Positions 39,002 through 50,300 of a DNA stretch of 64,000 bases are shown in pieces. A program made the position numbers and the translations under genes. The stretch comes from Meira nashicola (taxonomy: Eukaryota > Basidiomycota > Exobasidiomycetes > Exobasidiales > Brachybasidiaceae), in NCBI GenBank assembly GCA_001600355.1, contig BCJU01000002.1, positions 2,728,001 to 2,792,000 on the forward strand, read 5' to 3'. The notes under the pieces are model-generated. The model searched no databases, was not told where the DNA came from, and worked only from the letters and a program-made list of their open reading frames with translations. Every line of letters begins with the position of its first letter. Position 1 is the stretch's first letter.

Positions 39002-42000
39002 ATGACAGAGTAAGTGGATTTATTTTTGCATTCATTCACACGACATCTAGGATTGCTTATTGACTGATTGATTAATCAAATTTTCTTGCATTTCTCTAGC
39101 GCTGATGATCCTTGGGCCAATCACATTCGAGGAACACCTCTGGCTGAAGGGTCTGATCCATTATCAACAACAGGAAACGATCGATGGAATTCCGGTGTGA
39201 ATGGGAATCACAAAGAGACAAATGGAGAAGTGGAAAATGCAGGAAAATCTACTCTAACGAAAGCGGAGCGGGAAATTGATGACCTAGGGGAAAGCTCACT
39301 TTTGACAGATGAAGGTGAAATTACACAAGATTTCGAGAACAATGATATTACAGATATTCCAGTGGAAGCACCTCAATCAAACGACATTTCGGATCCCGTT
39401 GATAGAGTTTTAAATGGACAAGAGATGGACGAAACGGTTACAGAGAATGGAGCGTTAGATGATACCAATGGCAGCGAGGAAGAATCTGACGAAGAAGCAT
39501 TTATATACCCAGGTGCAAATACTGCAACATCAACAGGAGAGGCAGAATTAAAAGTAGCACCAAATGAGGATACCAATACACTATCTCAAGTACCCTCTAC
39601 ATCTAACGCTACGGAGACTCTTCTTCCCGTACCTGCTACTACAGATATTCAATCATCTCAAGACTCAAATCCTCCGCCAGAACCTCGTCCAGTAGATTAT
39701 GCTCGACTCAGTCAACTGTGTTCTCAAGGACCTCTTTCGACATTACAAAAGTTTATCTCTGTAACCACTTCACCAGCGCCTTCTGGATCGGGAATAAGTC
39801 TTTTCGCCTTGGCCAATGAGCCTAATCCTTCCAATGGATTAGTCCCGATCCACTTTGCCGCTCGTGAAGGTAGGGTTGATATCCTCAAATGGCTGATTCG
39901 TGAAGCCGGTGCTTTGGTAGAAATGGAAGATCGCGAAGGAGAAACAGCTTTGCACAAAGCCGCTATGGCCGGTAAATTACCTTCGCTCACCTTTCTCATC
40001 AGTTCTGGAGCATCTGCAAATAGCGTAGACGGTGATGGATGGACTCCCTTGCATAATGCATGCTCCAAAGGGTTTTTGGATATTGTGAAAGTTTTAGTGG
40101 AAAATGCCGAAGCAGCAATTGATGTGAAAGGCGGAAGAGGAGGATGGACTCCTTTGATGAATGCTGCTTCAAACGGTCATTTGCCAATCGTACGATATTT
40201 GACTAGCAAGCAAAAAGTGGATCCTTTTGTACGCAATAATGCCGGAGAAACAGCATATGACGTAGCCGCTGCTACTTTTGAGGTATTCATTTGCGAAATA
40301 CTGGAAAAGTATGAAAGCGAAAGGTGGGCTGCTTTGAAATTTGCCGGTTCAGCACCCTCAAACGCAAATCAAACAGTGCCAGGACAAGGACCTTACAATC
40401 CTTTGTCTATTCACACTACTGTTCCAGTGATCGTTTACGAAAATCAACGTTTGGATACCAGACTTTCTACATTGGCTATTCGAGGTGGTAAGCCCAGATG
40501 GAGCGGAACACAAGCAGGTCGTCCAGACAAGCCAGATCGTCGTGCACCTAGTACAATGTCACCCGGACCTCTAAGTTTAAGCAGAACAAGACATTTACCA
40601 ATGGCTCGAGAAGATATCAAATTGCCCACAAGATCACAACCATACAAATTACGATTACCCAACAGAAGTGCGCAAATAGCAGCTGCGAAAAAAGCTCGTG
40701 GTGAATTTGGAGCGACGGGAGAAGAGGAATTGGGTTCAACACCTACTCCTGATTCAGTCTTAAGAAGAGGTTCTAATGACGAAGATGTTGCTGTTGACAG
40801 TGTTGAACCATCACACTTTTGGCTATCTACGTGGCAAAATGATCTTACTAGTCCTCAAGTTGATGCAGAATCCGGTTGGCAATACAGTCAATCATTTGAT
40901 ACTCCAGATGAAAGATGGTCAGCAAGCGTTCCTGCTCCTCTTACTAGACTCTTAGAAGGCCGTGGATTGGGTGCAAGTGTTCAACGAGCAGTGAGTAGTG
41001 TAGTTTTGGCAAGCACAGGAGCCGCACCCGTGGCTGAAGCTGAAGCTGTGAATTCTGGATGGGTTAGGAGGAGAAGGTGGGTACGTGCTATGCGAAGAAG
41101 GTTGGATATCGCTTTCAATGATGATTTAGAAGCTGCAGAACAAAGTTCTTTGGGTGCTGTTACACAATCGCCAAATGTTACTACTGAAGCACAAAGAGTG
41201 TTTGAATCCAGTGTCGTTTTACAGGCACAAGCTGATGCCCGTAATGATGCACAACAATTAGGATCAAACGCTGATTATATGGCAAGAGCAAAAGCAATGG
41301 CAGGCAGCGGAATTGGATCAACACCGGCTAATATGGATGAAAATGAATTAGAACGTCGATTGACACGTATCGAATTGGCTATTACCGAATTACGTCAACA
41401 CGCTTTCAGTGATGCTGATGGAGACAGACAACAAAGGGCAGAGGAATTGCTTAAAGAGTATACAGTTCAAATCGGTCAATTACGACAAGCAGCAGGATTA
41501 GATGAAGAAAGTGAAGATTCTGATGATGATTCAGATGCCGAATTCATTTATCCGAATTCGTACCGTGATGACGGACAATCAGTTATTACTCGAATCGGTG
41601 GTGGTCCTTTTGCAACTACTTCTGGCGTCGTGCCTGACAGACCTTCACCTGCATTAAGACAAAGTAGCACAGCTTCTGTCTTTGGCGAACGTGCTGCTCC
41701 GAGTGAAGCGGGCACATCTTTAGGTGCTATCAGAAGTGCTGATTTGGCAGCTGCAAGTGAATTTCGTGTGCCAACGAATGAGCAACATCAAAGACATTTA
41801 ACCGGCAACACAAACGGAGCAAGGCAATTACGTGAACAAAGCATGATTCCAATTTGGGAAGATGATGCAGAAGCTTCTACATGCAGAGGTTGTAATCGAA
41901 AGTTTACCTTTTTCTTGCGTAAACATCATTGTCGTCGATGCGGTAGAATTTTTTGTGATGCATGTTCAACCCATCGTGCAAAACTTACGCCGGAAGAATT

Positions 42001-42520
42001 AATCATCGATCCTGGCATGCCGGAAATGATATTGACAGAATCTAATGGACCTTCACGTATTTGTGATGGATGTGATGCAGAACGTAGATTACCATCTTCT
42101 TTACGCAATTCTCCTTTTGGTTCAGAAGATATTTCTAATGCTGTTCATCGTATGGACATCCATTCTTCTGCTAGTCAATCAGTAAGACAAGATGACGTTA
42201 GTAGTAGGGCAAGTGAATTAGCCGATTGTCCCGTTTGCGGTTTAGCATTAGCAGGTCTAGGAGAAGATGCAGCCGTACAAGAAGAGCATGTACGTGCTTG
42301 CTTGGAGAACGGTGGCGGAGGTACTGCTGTTCAAGGTGGGAAATATTTGGTTTATAGATTGGATGAAGGACCGATTGTTGGAAAGGAATGTCAAATTTGT
42401 TTGGAAGAGATGCTGGTCAATATGACCATCGCTCGTTTGCCATGCTTGTGCTACTTTCATCGTCATTGTATTGATTCCTGGTTGAGCAGAGCACATGCTT
42501 GTCCTGTTCATGCGAGATAA
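39002..42520 (+). CDS. UPA1: Upa1-like ankyrin-FYVE-RING endosomal adaptor
   Basis: Exon 1 is only 8 nt (39002-39009, ATG ACA GA), then a 90-bp intron (GTAAGT ... CTCTAG), then exon 2 at 39100-42520; the product is 1142 aa, beginning MTDADDPWANHI. Ankyrin repeats lie at about 250-407, and a FYVE finger starts near 922 (WEDD, then RKHHCRRCG, later RICDGC). A RING-like finger begins at about 1100 (CQICLEE ... CPVH). This order is that of Ustilago maydis Upa1, which tethers the RNA-binding transporter Rrm4 and mRNA to early endosomes. Two acidic FIYP motifs (EEAFIYPG at about 134-141; AEFIYPN at about 816-822) match the PAM2-like motifs that bind the MLLE domains of Rrm4. I do not see a canonical PAM2 motif. 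The RING has a Cys where the usual fourth ligand His sits and His as the last ligand. Confidence 0.85.
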
Positions 42521-42718
42521 AAGAAGAAAACCCTTCAATACTTTTCAGGATGTCTGTTATCGCTATACACTCTGCAAAACATGAAATATGATATAATCTT
42601 TGGATTGTTTTACTAAGTATCACTCGATTTTGTGGGGCAAAAATTGTAGAATTGGTCATGCTAATATACAAGATTACAAGCAAAGAAATACGTAACTAGA
42701 ATAAAGAATGAAGATCAA

Positions 42719-44440
42719 TCATGCTTCCGAATGTCTCTTTTTCTTCTTTTTTGGCTCTCCGTCACTTTCTGCTTCAGATTCTTTGCGTTTCTTCTCCTTC
42801 TTTTCCTTCTTTTCCTTCTTTCGTTCTTTTTCATCACCATTGCTGGTGGTGCTGACATCACCGTTTGCGGCTGCGGCCTTCTTTGCTTTCTTTAGTGCCT
42901 TTCTTTCTTCTTTTGATAGGCTTGCTGTCGATTCATCAGCAGATACGGCAGATTCGTCTCCCTTTGCTGCACGTTTCAGAGCCTTCTTTTCTTCTTTACT
43001 CAATTTCTTGGCACTAGCATCTACAGATGCTTCATTGATATCTTTCTTTTGAGGTGTAGCAGTAACAGGAGCATCTGCTGAATCGTTGTAGCTTCTGGAT
43101 GTACCTGGGTTGTATTCGAATGGCTTTTGCTTGTATCCATTGTCAACACCAGCTCCACGAAGTCCGCCAATGGTTGATTGGTGTTCCATGCCGCGTAATC
43201 GCGATTCGAGCTTAGCTCTTGCTTCCATTCCGATAGTGGGTGCACTTGCATCTGATTTACTATCAGCATCAGCCAAAGCGTCCAAACGGATAGACAAAGC
43301 AGCCTTTGTTGCAACCATACGTGCCATTTTACCCTTCATCTTTGTAGGTGCTTGACCAACCAAGCTTGCATGGTATACGATACCGTATTTTGGAGTAGCA
43401 GCTTTTTGTTTAAGAGCTCTGAACAAAGCTTTTTCAGCACCCAAGATTTGGATTGTGGAAGCGGGTTGTTTGGCCAAGTTCATAATGCTACCAGAATGGC
43501 TGATTAAACGAGCGCCAACCAATTCACCGACAAGAGCTGTCAAGTTGGGAGCGATAGCTGCCATACGATTTTGCAAGTAAGAGTAAAGTTGAGCACGGTA
43601 AGCAGTGAGTGAAATGACTTGATCACACAAACTCCAAATGTGGTTGATATCCGTATCACTGATTTCGGTACCCATGGAAATTTCTGCAGCTGCTTTGAGT
43701 GTTTGTTCAATCTCTTCTGGTAAGATTTCGCTAAAGTCTGTCGTTTGAGCGTTTGTTCTGAATCCCATAGCTTTGATCACCTTGCTGTATGCAACATTGT
43801 CTGTGATAATTTTGCCCATTTCAGGGAAGTGCCATCCGTACCATTCTTTGACCCTCATGGCGTAAATGTTCACTTCCTTGTCAAGATCGTCAAGCAAACC
43901 GATTGCTTGAACGACCATTGTATCAACCTTGTCAGGGGAGAACTTGAGCTTGTAACGACTCAAACTGTGAGATAGACCTAGACTCATTGTGTTTAAGTCG
44001 CGTGGGTCTACTTCAGCAACGGCATCCTTGCCTGATCCACCAGCAGAAAGAAGTGAAGCTAGATGGGTACGAATACCACGGTAAAGGTCTTGAACGGAAG
44101 AGTCACTGACAACTTGAATGCCGAGTTTCTTGGCGATCGATCCTCCCAATTTTGCATCAGAAACGATCAATTGTTCATTCTTTCTTGATTTATGACCAGA
44201 AATTTCTTCTGATAAGAACTTTTTGAGATCTTTGCTCATCTTTCCTTCATTGATAGATGCAGCTGCTTCAACGGCTTCAACAGTGCTAGTGAAACGATGA
44301 ATTGCAGATAGTTTGAGTAAATTGTTTGTCGAAGAAACATTGTCAAACTCTTTCCACAAGGAAGGAGATTCCACCTTTGCCTTATCGGACATTTTGAAAA
44401 GGCAAAAGCCTACAGCGGTCTCGAATAAAACCAACACCAT
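42719..44440 (-). CDS. NOP58: Box C/D snoRNP core protein Nop58
   Basis: Protein of 573 aa, a core protein of box C/D snoRNPs that guide rRNA 2'-O-methylation. The start MVLVLFETAVGFCLFK is the family N-terminus. A coiled-coil region and the NOP domain follow (about 160-400), with LSHSLSRYKLKFSPDKVDTM, the WYGWHFPEM block and the RNA-binding segment LVGELVGARLISHSGS followed by GAEKALFRALK. The tail from about residue 430 is Lys/Glu-rich, with repeated KKEKKEKK runs and two copies of LSKEE(K/R)KALK. It converges on UPA1 with a gap of about 198 bp. Confidence 0.96.
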   Translation of the reverse strand: MVLVLFETAVGFCLFKMSDKAKVESPSLWKEFDNVSSTNNLLKLSAIHRFTSTVEAVEAAASINEGKMSKDLKKFLSEEISGHKSRKNEQLIVSDAKLGGSIAKKLGIQVVSDSSVQDLYRGIRTHLASLLSAGGSGKDAVAEVDPRDLNTMSLGLSHSLSRYKLKFSPDKVDTMVVQAIGLLDDLDKEVNIYAMRVKEWYGWHFPEMGKIITDNVAYSKVIKAMGFRTNAQTTDFSEILPEEIEQTLKAAAEISMGTEISDTDINHIWSLCDQVISLTAYRAQLYSYLQNRMAAIAPNLTALVGELVGARLISHSGSIMNLAKQPASTIQILGAEKALFRALKQKAATPKYGIVYHASLVGQAPTKMKGKMARMVATKAALSIRLDALADADSKSDASAPTIGMEARAKLESRLRGMEHQSTIGGLRGAGVDNGYKQKPFEYNPGTSRSYNDSADAPVTATPQKKDINEASVDASAKKLSKEEKKALKRAAKGDESAVSADESTASLSKEERKALKKAKKAAAANGDVSTTSNGDEKERKKEKKEKKEKKRKESEAESDGEPKKKKKRHSEA

Positions 44441-44855
44441 CTTGAATGTTGTAGAAGGTGGGCGGTTGTATATTGGGTACGATCAAGATCCGAAGGTTGG
44501 TATGATGACCAGAAGAAAAAAAAGTCGGAAGAATAAATGAATTTACTACTCAAAAAAAAAATGTGTGCTAAAAAGTGCCTTCTCAACCTGCGCGTGTGGA
44601 ATTTATTTGGCAGCGAAGAAAAATTCTAAACGCAGTCACGTGCTAGGTCTTATTCCAAAAAGTGTATGGCTCTTTCCAAATATTCATACATGCATGCATT
44701 GGCACACCGTAAAGACACTAGGCTAGAACTACACGACAGTCTACTTACATAGACTACGTACCCCACGATTACTAGACCAACACCTTCATCGTAGATACGC
44801 CTTATCTATCTCACATACGACAAAATCACCCAGCAAGATTCAATATAATCCTATA
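44441..44855. promoter_or_regulatory. Shared divergent promoter of NOP58 and the 103-aa orphan
   Basis: This 415-bp region holds a CACGTG E-box at 44638-44643 and a TGCGCGTG near 44590. No reading frame or RNA gene can be supported. Confidence 0.35.
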
Positions 44856-45167
44856 ATGTCATCAAGCAGTGCAACGAATCTATCAAAGTCCGAATTACAA
44901 GTCGGTGAAGAATCTATTGTTGAGGATGTGGAAACGGAAATGTCAAATGTTGATGACGAAGTTGCACTACAAGACGATGAATTGGAAGTTGTAGACATTC
45001 CGAATACTTCTGCTACTGTAAATGAGGCAAGAAGACCATCAATATCAATCAATTATCCTATTCAAGGTGAGATGGAACGTAGGGCAGAAGAAAGATTATT
45101 GGATGAACGTATTCGCGAACGATATCAAAGGGACATTGGCGACATTTTTGCAAAACGAACAGCTTGA
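44856..45167 (+). CDS. Small acidic hypothetical protein
   Basis: A 103-aa frame with ATG at 44856. I do not recognise it. Residues 1-55 are Ser/Glu/Asp-rich and disordered. The C-terminal 35 residues (about GEMERRAEERLLDERIRERYQRD) should form a strongly charged amphipathic helix. It has its own upstream region opposite NOP58, and amino-acid bias like its neighbours, so it is probably real. It could also be the first exon of something larger, but a clear stop codon and no good donor argue against that. Confidence 0.5.
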   Translation: MSSSSATNLSKSELQVGEESIVEDVETEMSNVDDEVALQDDELEVVDIPNTSATVNEARRPSISINYPIQGEMERRAEERLLDERIRERYQRDIGDIFAKRTA

Positions 45168-45414
45168 CCTGCCCGAGAGTTTTTGAGCATCAATGACTTT
45201 CCTTTTGCAACTATAACGTATATCTATTTTTGGTGTCGTCATCATTACACATCACCTCTCCAAGAGTATTCTATCAATGGGCGCATTCATCGCGTCAAGC
45301 TTATGACTCCACTTATGTAATATGGATTATTAAGCGCGAATCGTTGCATTTCGAACAATACTTCCTTTCACCATCATCTTCTCACACCTTCATACCCATT
45401 GTGGCCGACACAAC

Positions 45415-45844
45415 ATGCCTGCCAAATTGAGTGCAAGTCAAAAACAACTTTTAGCATTATATAGAACGGGGTTGAGGGGAATACGAGCAAAGCCAGTGGT
45501 GCGTGTAGAAATGTGGAGAGGTGATCTTTGATTCGAATAAAATATCTGACAATTATTTTTATTCTTCCCACGCACAGTCTGCACAACCGAGCTTCTATAT
45601 CTACCTTCGACAGCTATTTCGAGCGCCATTTGGGCTACCTAAGCCTATTGCCAAAAGAGATTTCGGTACTTTGGATTACTTTCAACGGACTATGACGAGA
45701 ACATTGGATAATTATTTCAAGAACAATACCGTAAAGCATATCGTATTGCCTGATCCTATGCCGCTACCGATAAATAAGCTTGGAAGTGGAAGGGTACTAC
45801 GGAATGGTCAACGTGTTGAAGGCGAAAGCCTAAAAGTCACTTGA
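45415..45844 (+). CDS. SDH6: LYR-motif succinate dehydrogenase assembly factor (Sdhaf1-like)
   Basis: Exons 45415-45498 and 45578-45844 flank a 79-bp intron (donor GTGCGT, acceptor CGCACAG, phase 0), giving 116 aa. Exon 1 encodes MPAKLSASQKQLLALYRTGL, with the LYR tripeptide at residues 15-17, and the second exon continues with FYIYLRQLFR and KRDFGTLDYFQRTMTRTL. The pattern of LYR motif, a KP near residue 26, an aromatic-rich second helix and a third helix starting with RxDFxTLxxxxR matches yeast Sdh6/SDHAF1. That protein escorts Fe-S cluster insertion into the SDH iron-sulfur subunit in the mitochondrial matrix. The C-terminal ~40 residues extend beyond the yeast protein. The first exon is too short to stand out as an open frame. 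Confidence 0.82.
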
Positions 45845-46031
45845 TCAAATTAACAACGCAATGTAACACAAACGATTACCCTTACATATTATACAATGTA
45901 CTTGTACTTTCATCAACTAATTTTCTCAATAGATTTATTTGTCCGTTGGATGAGTACAGATCTGATTGTTTTGATTAATTTTCTACAGTATACATTTTGT
46001 TTTGAGAGAAGTAGAATGAGTGGTCACGCAA

Positions 46032-46957
46032 TCACTTCTGTTCCGAAAGAATCTTCCTTACTGTTCTTTCTATCAAAGCTGTTAGCGGTTCTTGTCCAGT
46101 TCCACTAGATGTGCTTACTGGTGCTGCATCAATAGGATTAGCAGGTTGCTCAGCTGATAAACCTGCCAAAACTGCTCTGTGAACGTATTTGCCCACCATA
46201 TCAAGTTCTACATTGACTTTTTCACCTGGTTTCTTTGCACTTAATCCAATCACCTCTTGTGTATGCTTGATCAGCATTACGCTATATTCAATCGTCTCTG
46301 ATTGTTTTGTGGTACCCGCTGCATCTTCGGTTGTTTCGCCAGCAGAATTAGGATTCACTCGGCCACCTGAAGGTGGTGAAACATCGATCAAAGTAAGAGA
46401 AGCTCCGTCGAGTGTGATATAGCCTTTGGGAATCAAAAATGGTGCTAATTCTGATGGAAGAGGTAAAAGGTCAGGAGAATACGTTAAACGCATCGTAATC
46501 GTTAATGCATTTCCTGTAGGTACCACACTTATGATCATTGCAGTTGTATCAACGTGTCCTTGAACAAAATGTCCACCAAATCTTGTATGTGCTTGCATTG
46601 CACGTTCACAGTTCACTCCTTGACCCACTTTTAGTTCACCCAAATTTGTCCTTCTCAACGTTTCAGGTGCGATTCCAACTTTGAAATAGCCACCGTTTGT
46701 ATTTGCGTCAAATTCCGTTACTGTTAAACATGTTCCATTCACTGCTATACTATCTCCAATATTGCAATCGTGTAAAATTGATCCTGTTTTTCCAATCGTT
46801 ATCGAATATCCATTTCCACCTGATTTTGTAGTATCCAGAGGTTGGATATCAATGATTGGGGCCAAAAGTTCGACTGCGCAAAAAGAGCATAGGTTAGCAT
46901 TCAGTGCATTCGATTTTATTCATATTCGTCCTTGTACTTACCTATACCGGTGAACAT
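46032..46957 (-). CDS. RIB5: Riboflavin synthase
   Basis: Exon 1 is 16 nt (46942-46957), followed by a 68-bp intron (GTAAGT ... GCGCAG) and exon 2 at 46032-46873; the product is 285 aa. Riboflavin synthase converts two 6,7-dimethyl-8-ribityllumazine into riboflavin plus a pyrimidinedione, the last step of vitamin B2 synthesis. Splicing restores the invariant N-terminus MFTGIVE. Both lumazine-binding repeats are visible: the first with VNGTCLTVTEFD and the second with RFGGHFVQGHVD, then FLIPKGYITLDGASLTLID. A 25-residue Thr/Glu/Gly-rich insertion (about 195-220) and a 45-residue C-terminal extension go beyond the family's usual length. Confidence 0.95.
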
Positions 46958-47374
46958 GATGAACCTTGGAATGCGCAAGAAGATGATAACGAGATGGTGT
47001 ACCGGAGTTCAGAATGTTCTGAACATTAATCGATTGTTATTATTCTTCGGAATAAGTCCGTCTTCCTCCACAAGTAGCAGAGCCATTAGTCTACACTAAC
47101 AAAAGGCTGAGGCCATTGCTACAAGGTATACTAGACTACCTATTCTATGTAAATCCTGACTACGCTGTAGGCCAATGCAGTCTACAACCTCGTGAATTCT
47201 TCATCGAACGCGTCGAGAATTAAGAAGCTTTTTTTTGTCTTCAGGCGCTGGATAATGCAACATCAATACTCACTTCACTTAATTCTGAAAATCCTTTAGC
47301 GGACCTACAACATCATCATCACAACCTTTGAAGAATCTCGCTTTTGAGTGGTAGGGTTAAAGTGGTTCTACATC
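46958..47374. promoter_or_regulatory. Shared divergent promoter of RIB5 and NUP120
   Basis: This 417-bp region contains a near-perfect inverted repeat at 47007-47024 (GTTCAGAA, TG, TTCTGAAC), 50 bp upstream of the RIB5 start. Its core AGAATGTTCT fits one inverted nGAAn pair of a heat-shock element. An ACGCGT is at 47208-47213. No gene is visible. Confidence 0.45.
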
Positions 47375-50300
47375 ATGGCTGATATCAATGGATCTTCCAT
47401 GAGGCTGGTATCCGCTCCCTTGGAAGTCTTGGCCGTTCAAGAGGAGGATGGTATCCCATTACATTTGATTGCTTCCAATCATCCTTCGCTTGAAGAAGGA
47501 TACGATCAAATTGCATTGAGTACTTCTTGTTATACAAGACAAAATTTCGTGTTAATCACCACACCATTCGCTTCTTCATCTACTTTGGAATTGCGTACCT
47601 TTCACTTACATTCATCCGCTGTCAATGCAGCACCCCATCATATTCAATTTCCTGCTCCAATCCTCCCTGGTATTCGACTCATCACTGCAGAAGATGAATC
47701 TGTCCTTTTACAAGCATGCACATCAACAGGATACGCTTATCGAATTCATATTCCTTTGAATCTCTTACACTCAGTTGATGATATACCTACCCGTTGGATG
47801 ATCGAACAACGTCTTAGCAATGTTTCAACAGATGTAAGAACAGTCGCTCGTGATGGTATCCTTTCGATGACACATTGCTCGATTGATGGACAAATAATGC
47901 TCATATCTTGTTCGGATGGAAGAATGATCAAACTGGCATGGGAAAGCAGCGACAAGTCAGACGGAAGTGCGAATGGATCATGGCATGAATCTGTATTACG
48001 ACCAAGTACATTCTTTGGACGATTATTTGGCAGAGGGGGCTCCTCCAACATTACTCCGCATATTTCCTCTATAGCGACATATGCTCGATCAACTTCTTGG
48101 TCTAGCATATTAGGCTTTACCATCAGCCAGGATAGGAGGATGCGAGTGTGGGATCTTGGAAGCGATGCGTGCATTAGAACAATCGAATTGCCACAAGGAA
48201 GCTCTCCAGAAACAGACTTGACAATTGGAGGTGCGGATACGGAAGATGAATCTCGCGAAAGTTCACCTGTTCCTTTCCATCGTCCTGCGTTCATACGAAC
48301 AGTCTCGGTATCACAAAATGATGGTAGTAGCCCGTACGCATTATACGTCTTAGTTTCAGTGCCTGCTTCTGGTGCAACAAGTTCATTCCTTGCATGCTAC
48401 GGTATTCAATTGAGTGAGATCTCATCTTCATCGAGTCGACATTACAATGGCAGCGTAGGTGATATTGATCTCCTTTGGCAACGTCGATTCGATCACGATG
48501 TGAGTAATTCGGATGTCGAATTACGCGATATGATTATCATACCCTTGGAGGATCATTGGGATATCTGGTGTGTTTGGGATGCCGCTGGAAGGACCATTGT
48601 CAAGAAATTACCTATTCATGGAGCATCTTCTTCTAGTACAGGAGGAGAAAAGTGGGTTTCGGTAAATTTACCTATTTCGTACTCGTCACTTTTTGGAGCA
48701 CAGCTGGATGATGATCTGAATGATCTTGATCCCGCAGATCTAGGACCGTTCTTCATTCAACGTATCGTAGAGCCCGGTCGATTCAGTGTAAGCAGCCTTG
48801 ATGAAGCAACGAAAGCATATGAAAAGGCGTTACTTTCAAGACGAGTCGATCCTACTCAACTTCCGACCACAAGTTCGATTCAGTCGAATATTCGGGAACA
48901 CATTCTGGGCTTGGTAGGTTGTACTGTCCAATTGAGACAAGACGAATCAACTGGAGCGCCAATGTATGACGAATACTTTGCAGAATTGAAACGGGAATGG
49001 ATTATTTTCATTAGTCTTTTGAGACAAGCAGACTCGAACGAACGTTGGCCGATCTCATTCGCTGGCGAGAGAAATGATGCTTTAGGTTCGTTTTATACAC
49101 CTTTCGTGTCATCTAGAGGGTGGCTATCTCTACCAGTAGAGGAGGATGAAGCCTGCTCTCTTCTACGCCGAGGATATTCTGGCGATCAAGACGATCAATT
49201 CGAGGACGAAGATCAAAGCAAGAACCTCATAGAATTTGGCTTGCACCTAAAATCAAATATACAATCGCACGCACTTCGCCAATTCGAGACGGTCCTCGAT
49301 GAGACTCTCTCTACGCAACCTTCAAGAGTAATCGAAGATGTGGCAGATGCGCTTTGGACGACACATCTAGTCGATGCTTTATCGGTAGATGAAGATGATC
49401 TTAAGGAAGGCTTTGCATCAATCGAATCAGATTTTTCCGGTACTGTGAGCGGTATCCTTTCGATCTTACAGAGCACACCGCCAAAGAGCAAGACACAAGG
49501 AATGTCAATCTCCTACGAGAATACAGGATTGTTTACCGCTTTTGCCTCTGATGCTTTAACTCAAATCATCTCAGATAAACTTGCATTGGCTAAAGTGCTG
49601 ATGTTTGTGGTATTATCTGCCCATGCTGGCTTTTTCGATCACGAGGAAAAGACGTACACTGACGCATCCGTTTCTGAACTTGTCCGACAAGTCGTGATTG
49701 CATATCACAAATTATCAGCTTTGGATTTAGCAGCACATATCGATGGCGTTGCAGAGGTAACGTTTAATGAGCCCAAGCTTGAGGAAGATCCTAATGATGC
49801 TGATCAGGTTGCCAAGAAGATCGGACAGCTACAATTCAGCAGTCAGAAAGAGGAGATTGCTCTTCACAGTGATGCCGCTGCTTCGAATTTGGTGCATCGA
49901 GCGCTCTTGCGAGGATTCATTCCAAATCTTGTGCAAGAGAACGATTCTTGGTTTAATAGCATCACTCAATACGCCTCCACTGCGCTACAATCATTGATAT
50001 TCTCTAATGACGACTCGGATGTGATCGAGGCTAGCACGTCTTTTGTTAACTTTGCAAATCAATCGCTCGTAAGTGGTCATCCGTTGGCTGCTATTGAATT
50101 GATGAAAAAATTTCCACCTTCAAGCGCTGGACAATTTATTTTAGGACGCAGTCTTCTTGCATTGGGTGATGCAGCTGATGCCGCAACAGCTTTTGAAAGG
50201 GTCCTGCCTGTATTTGATCATTGGTCTGATGAACAATCATCATTAGCAAGTGGATTATACGACATACTACCAGCAAATATTCGAGATGCTGAAACTGCAA

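Noticed and set aside
45230..45430. 66-codon frame before SDH6
   Set aside because: It begins at a GTG, and the supported SDH6 first exon starts in its last codons in a different frame.
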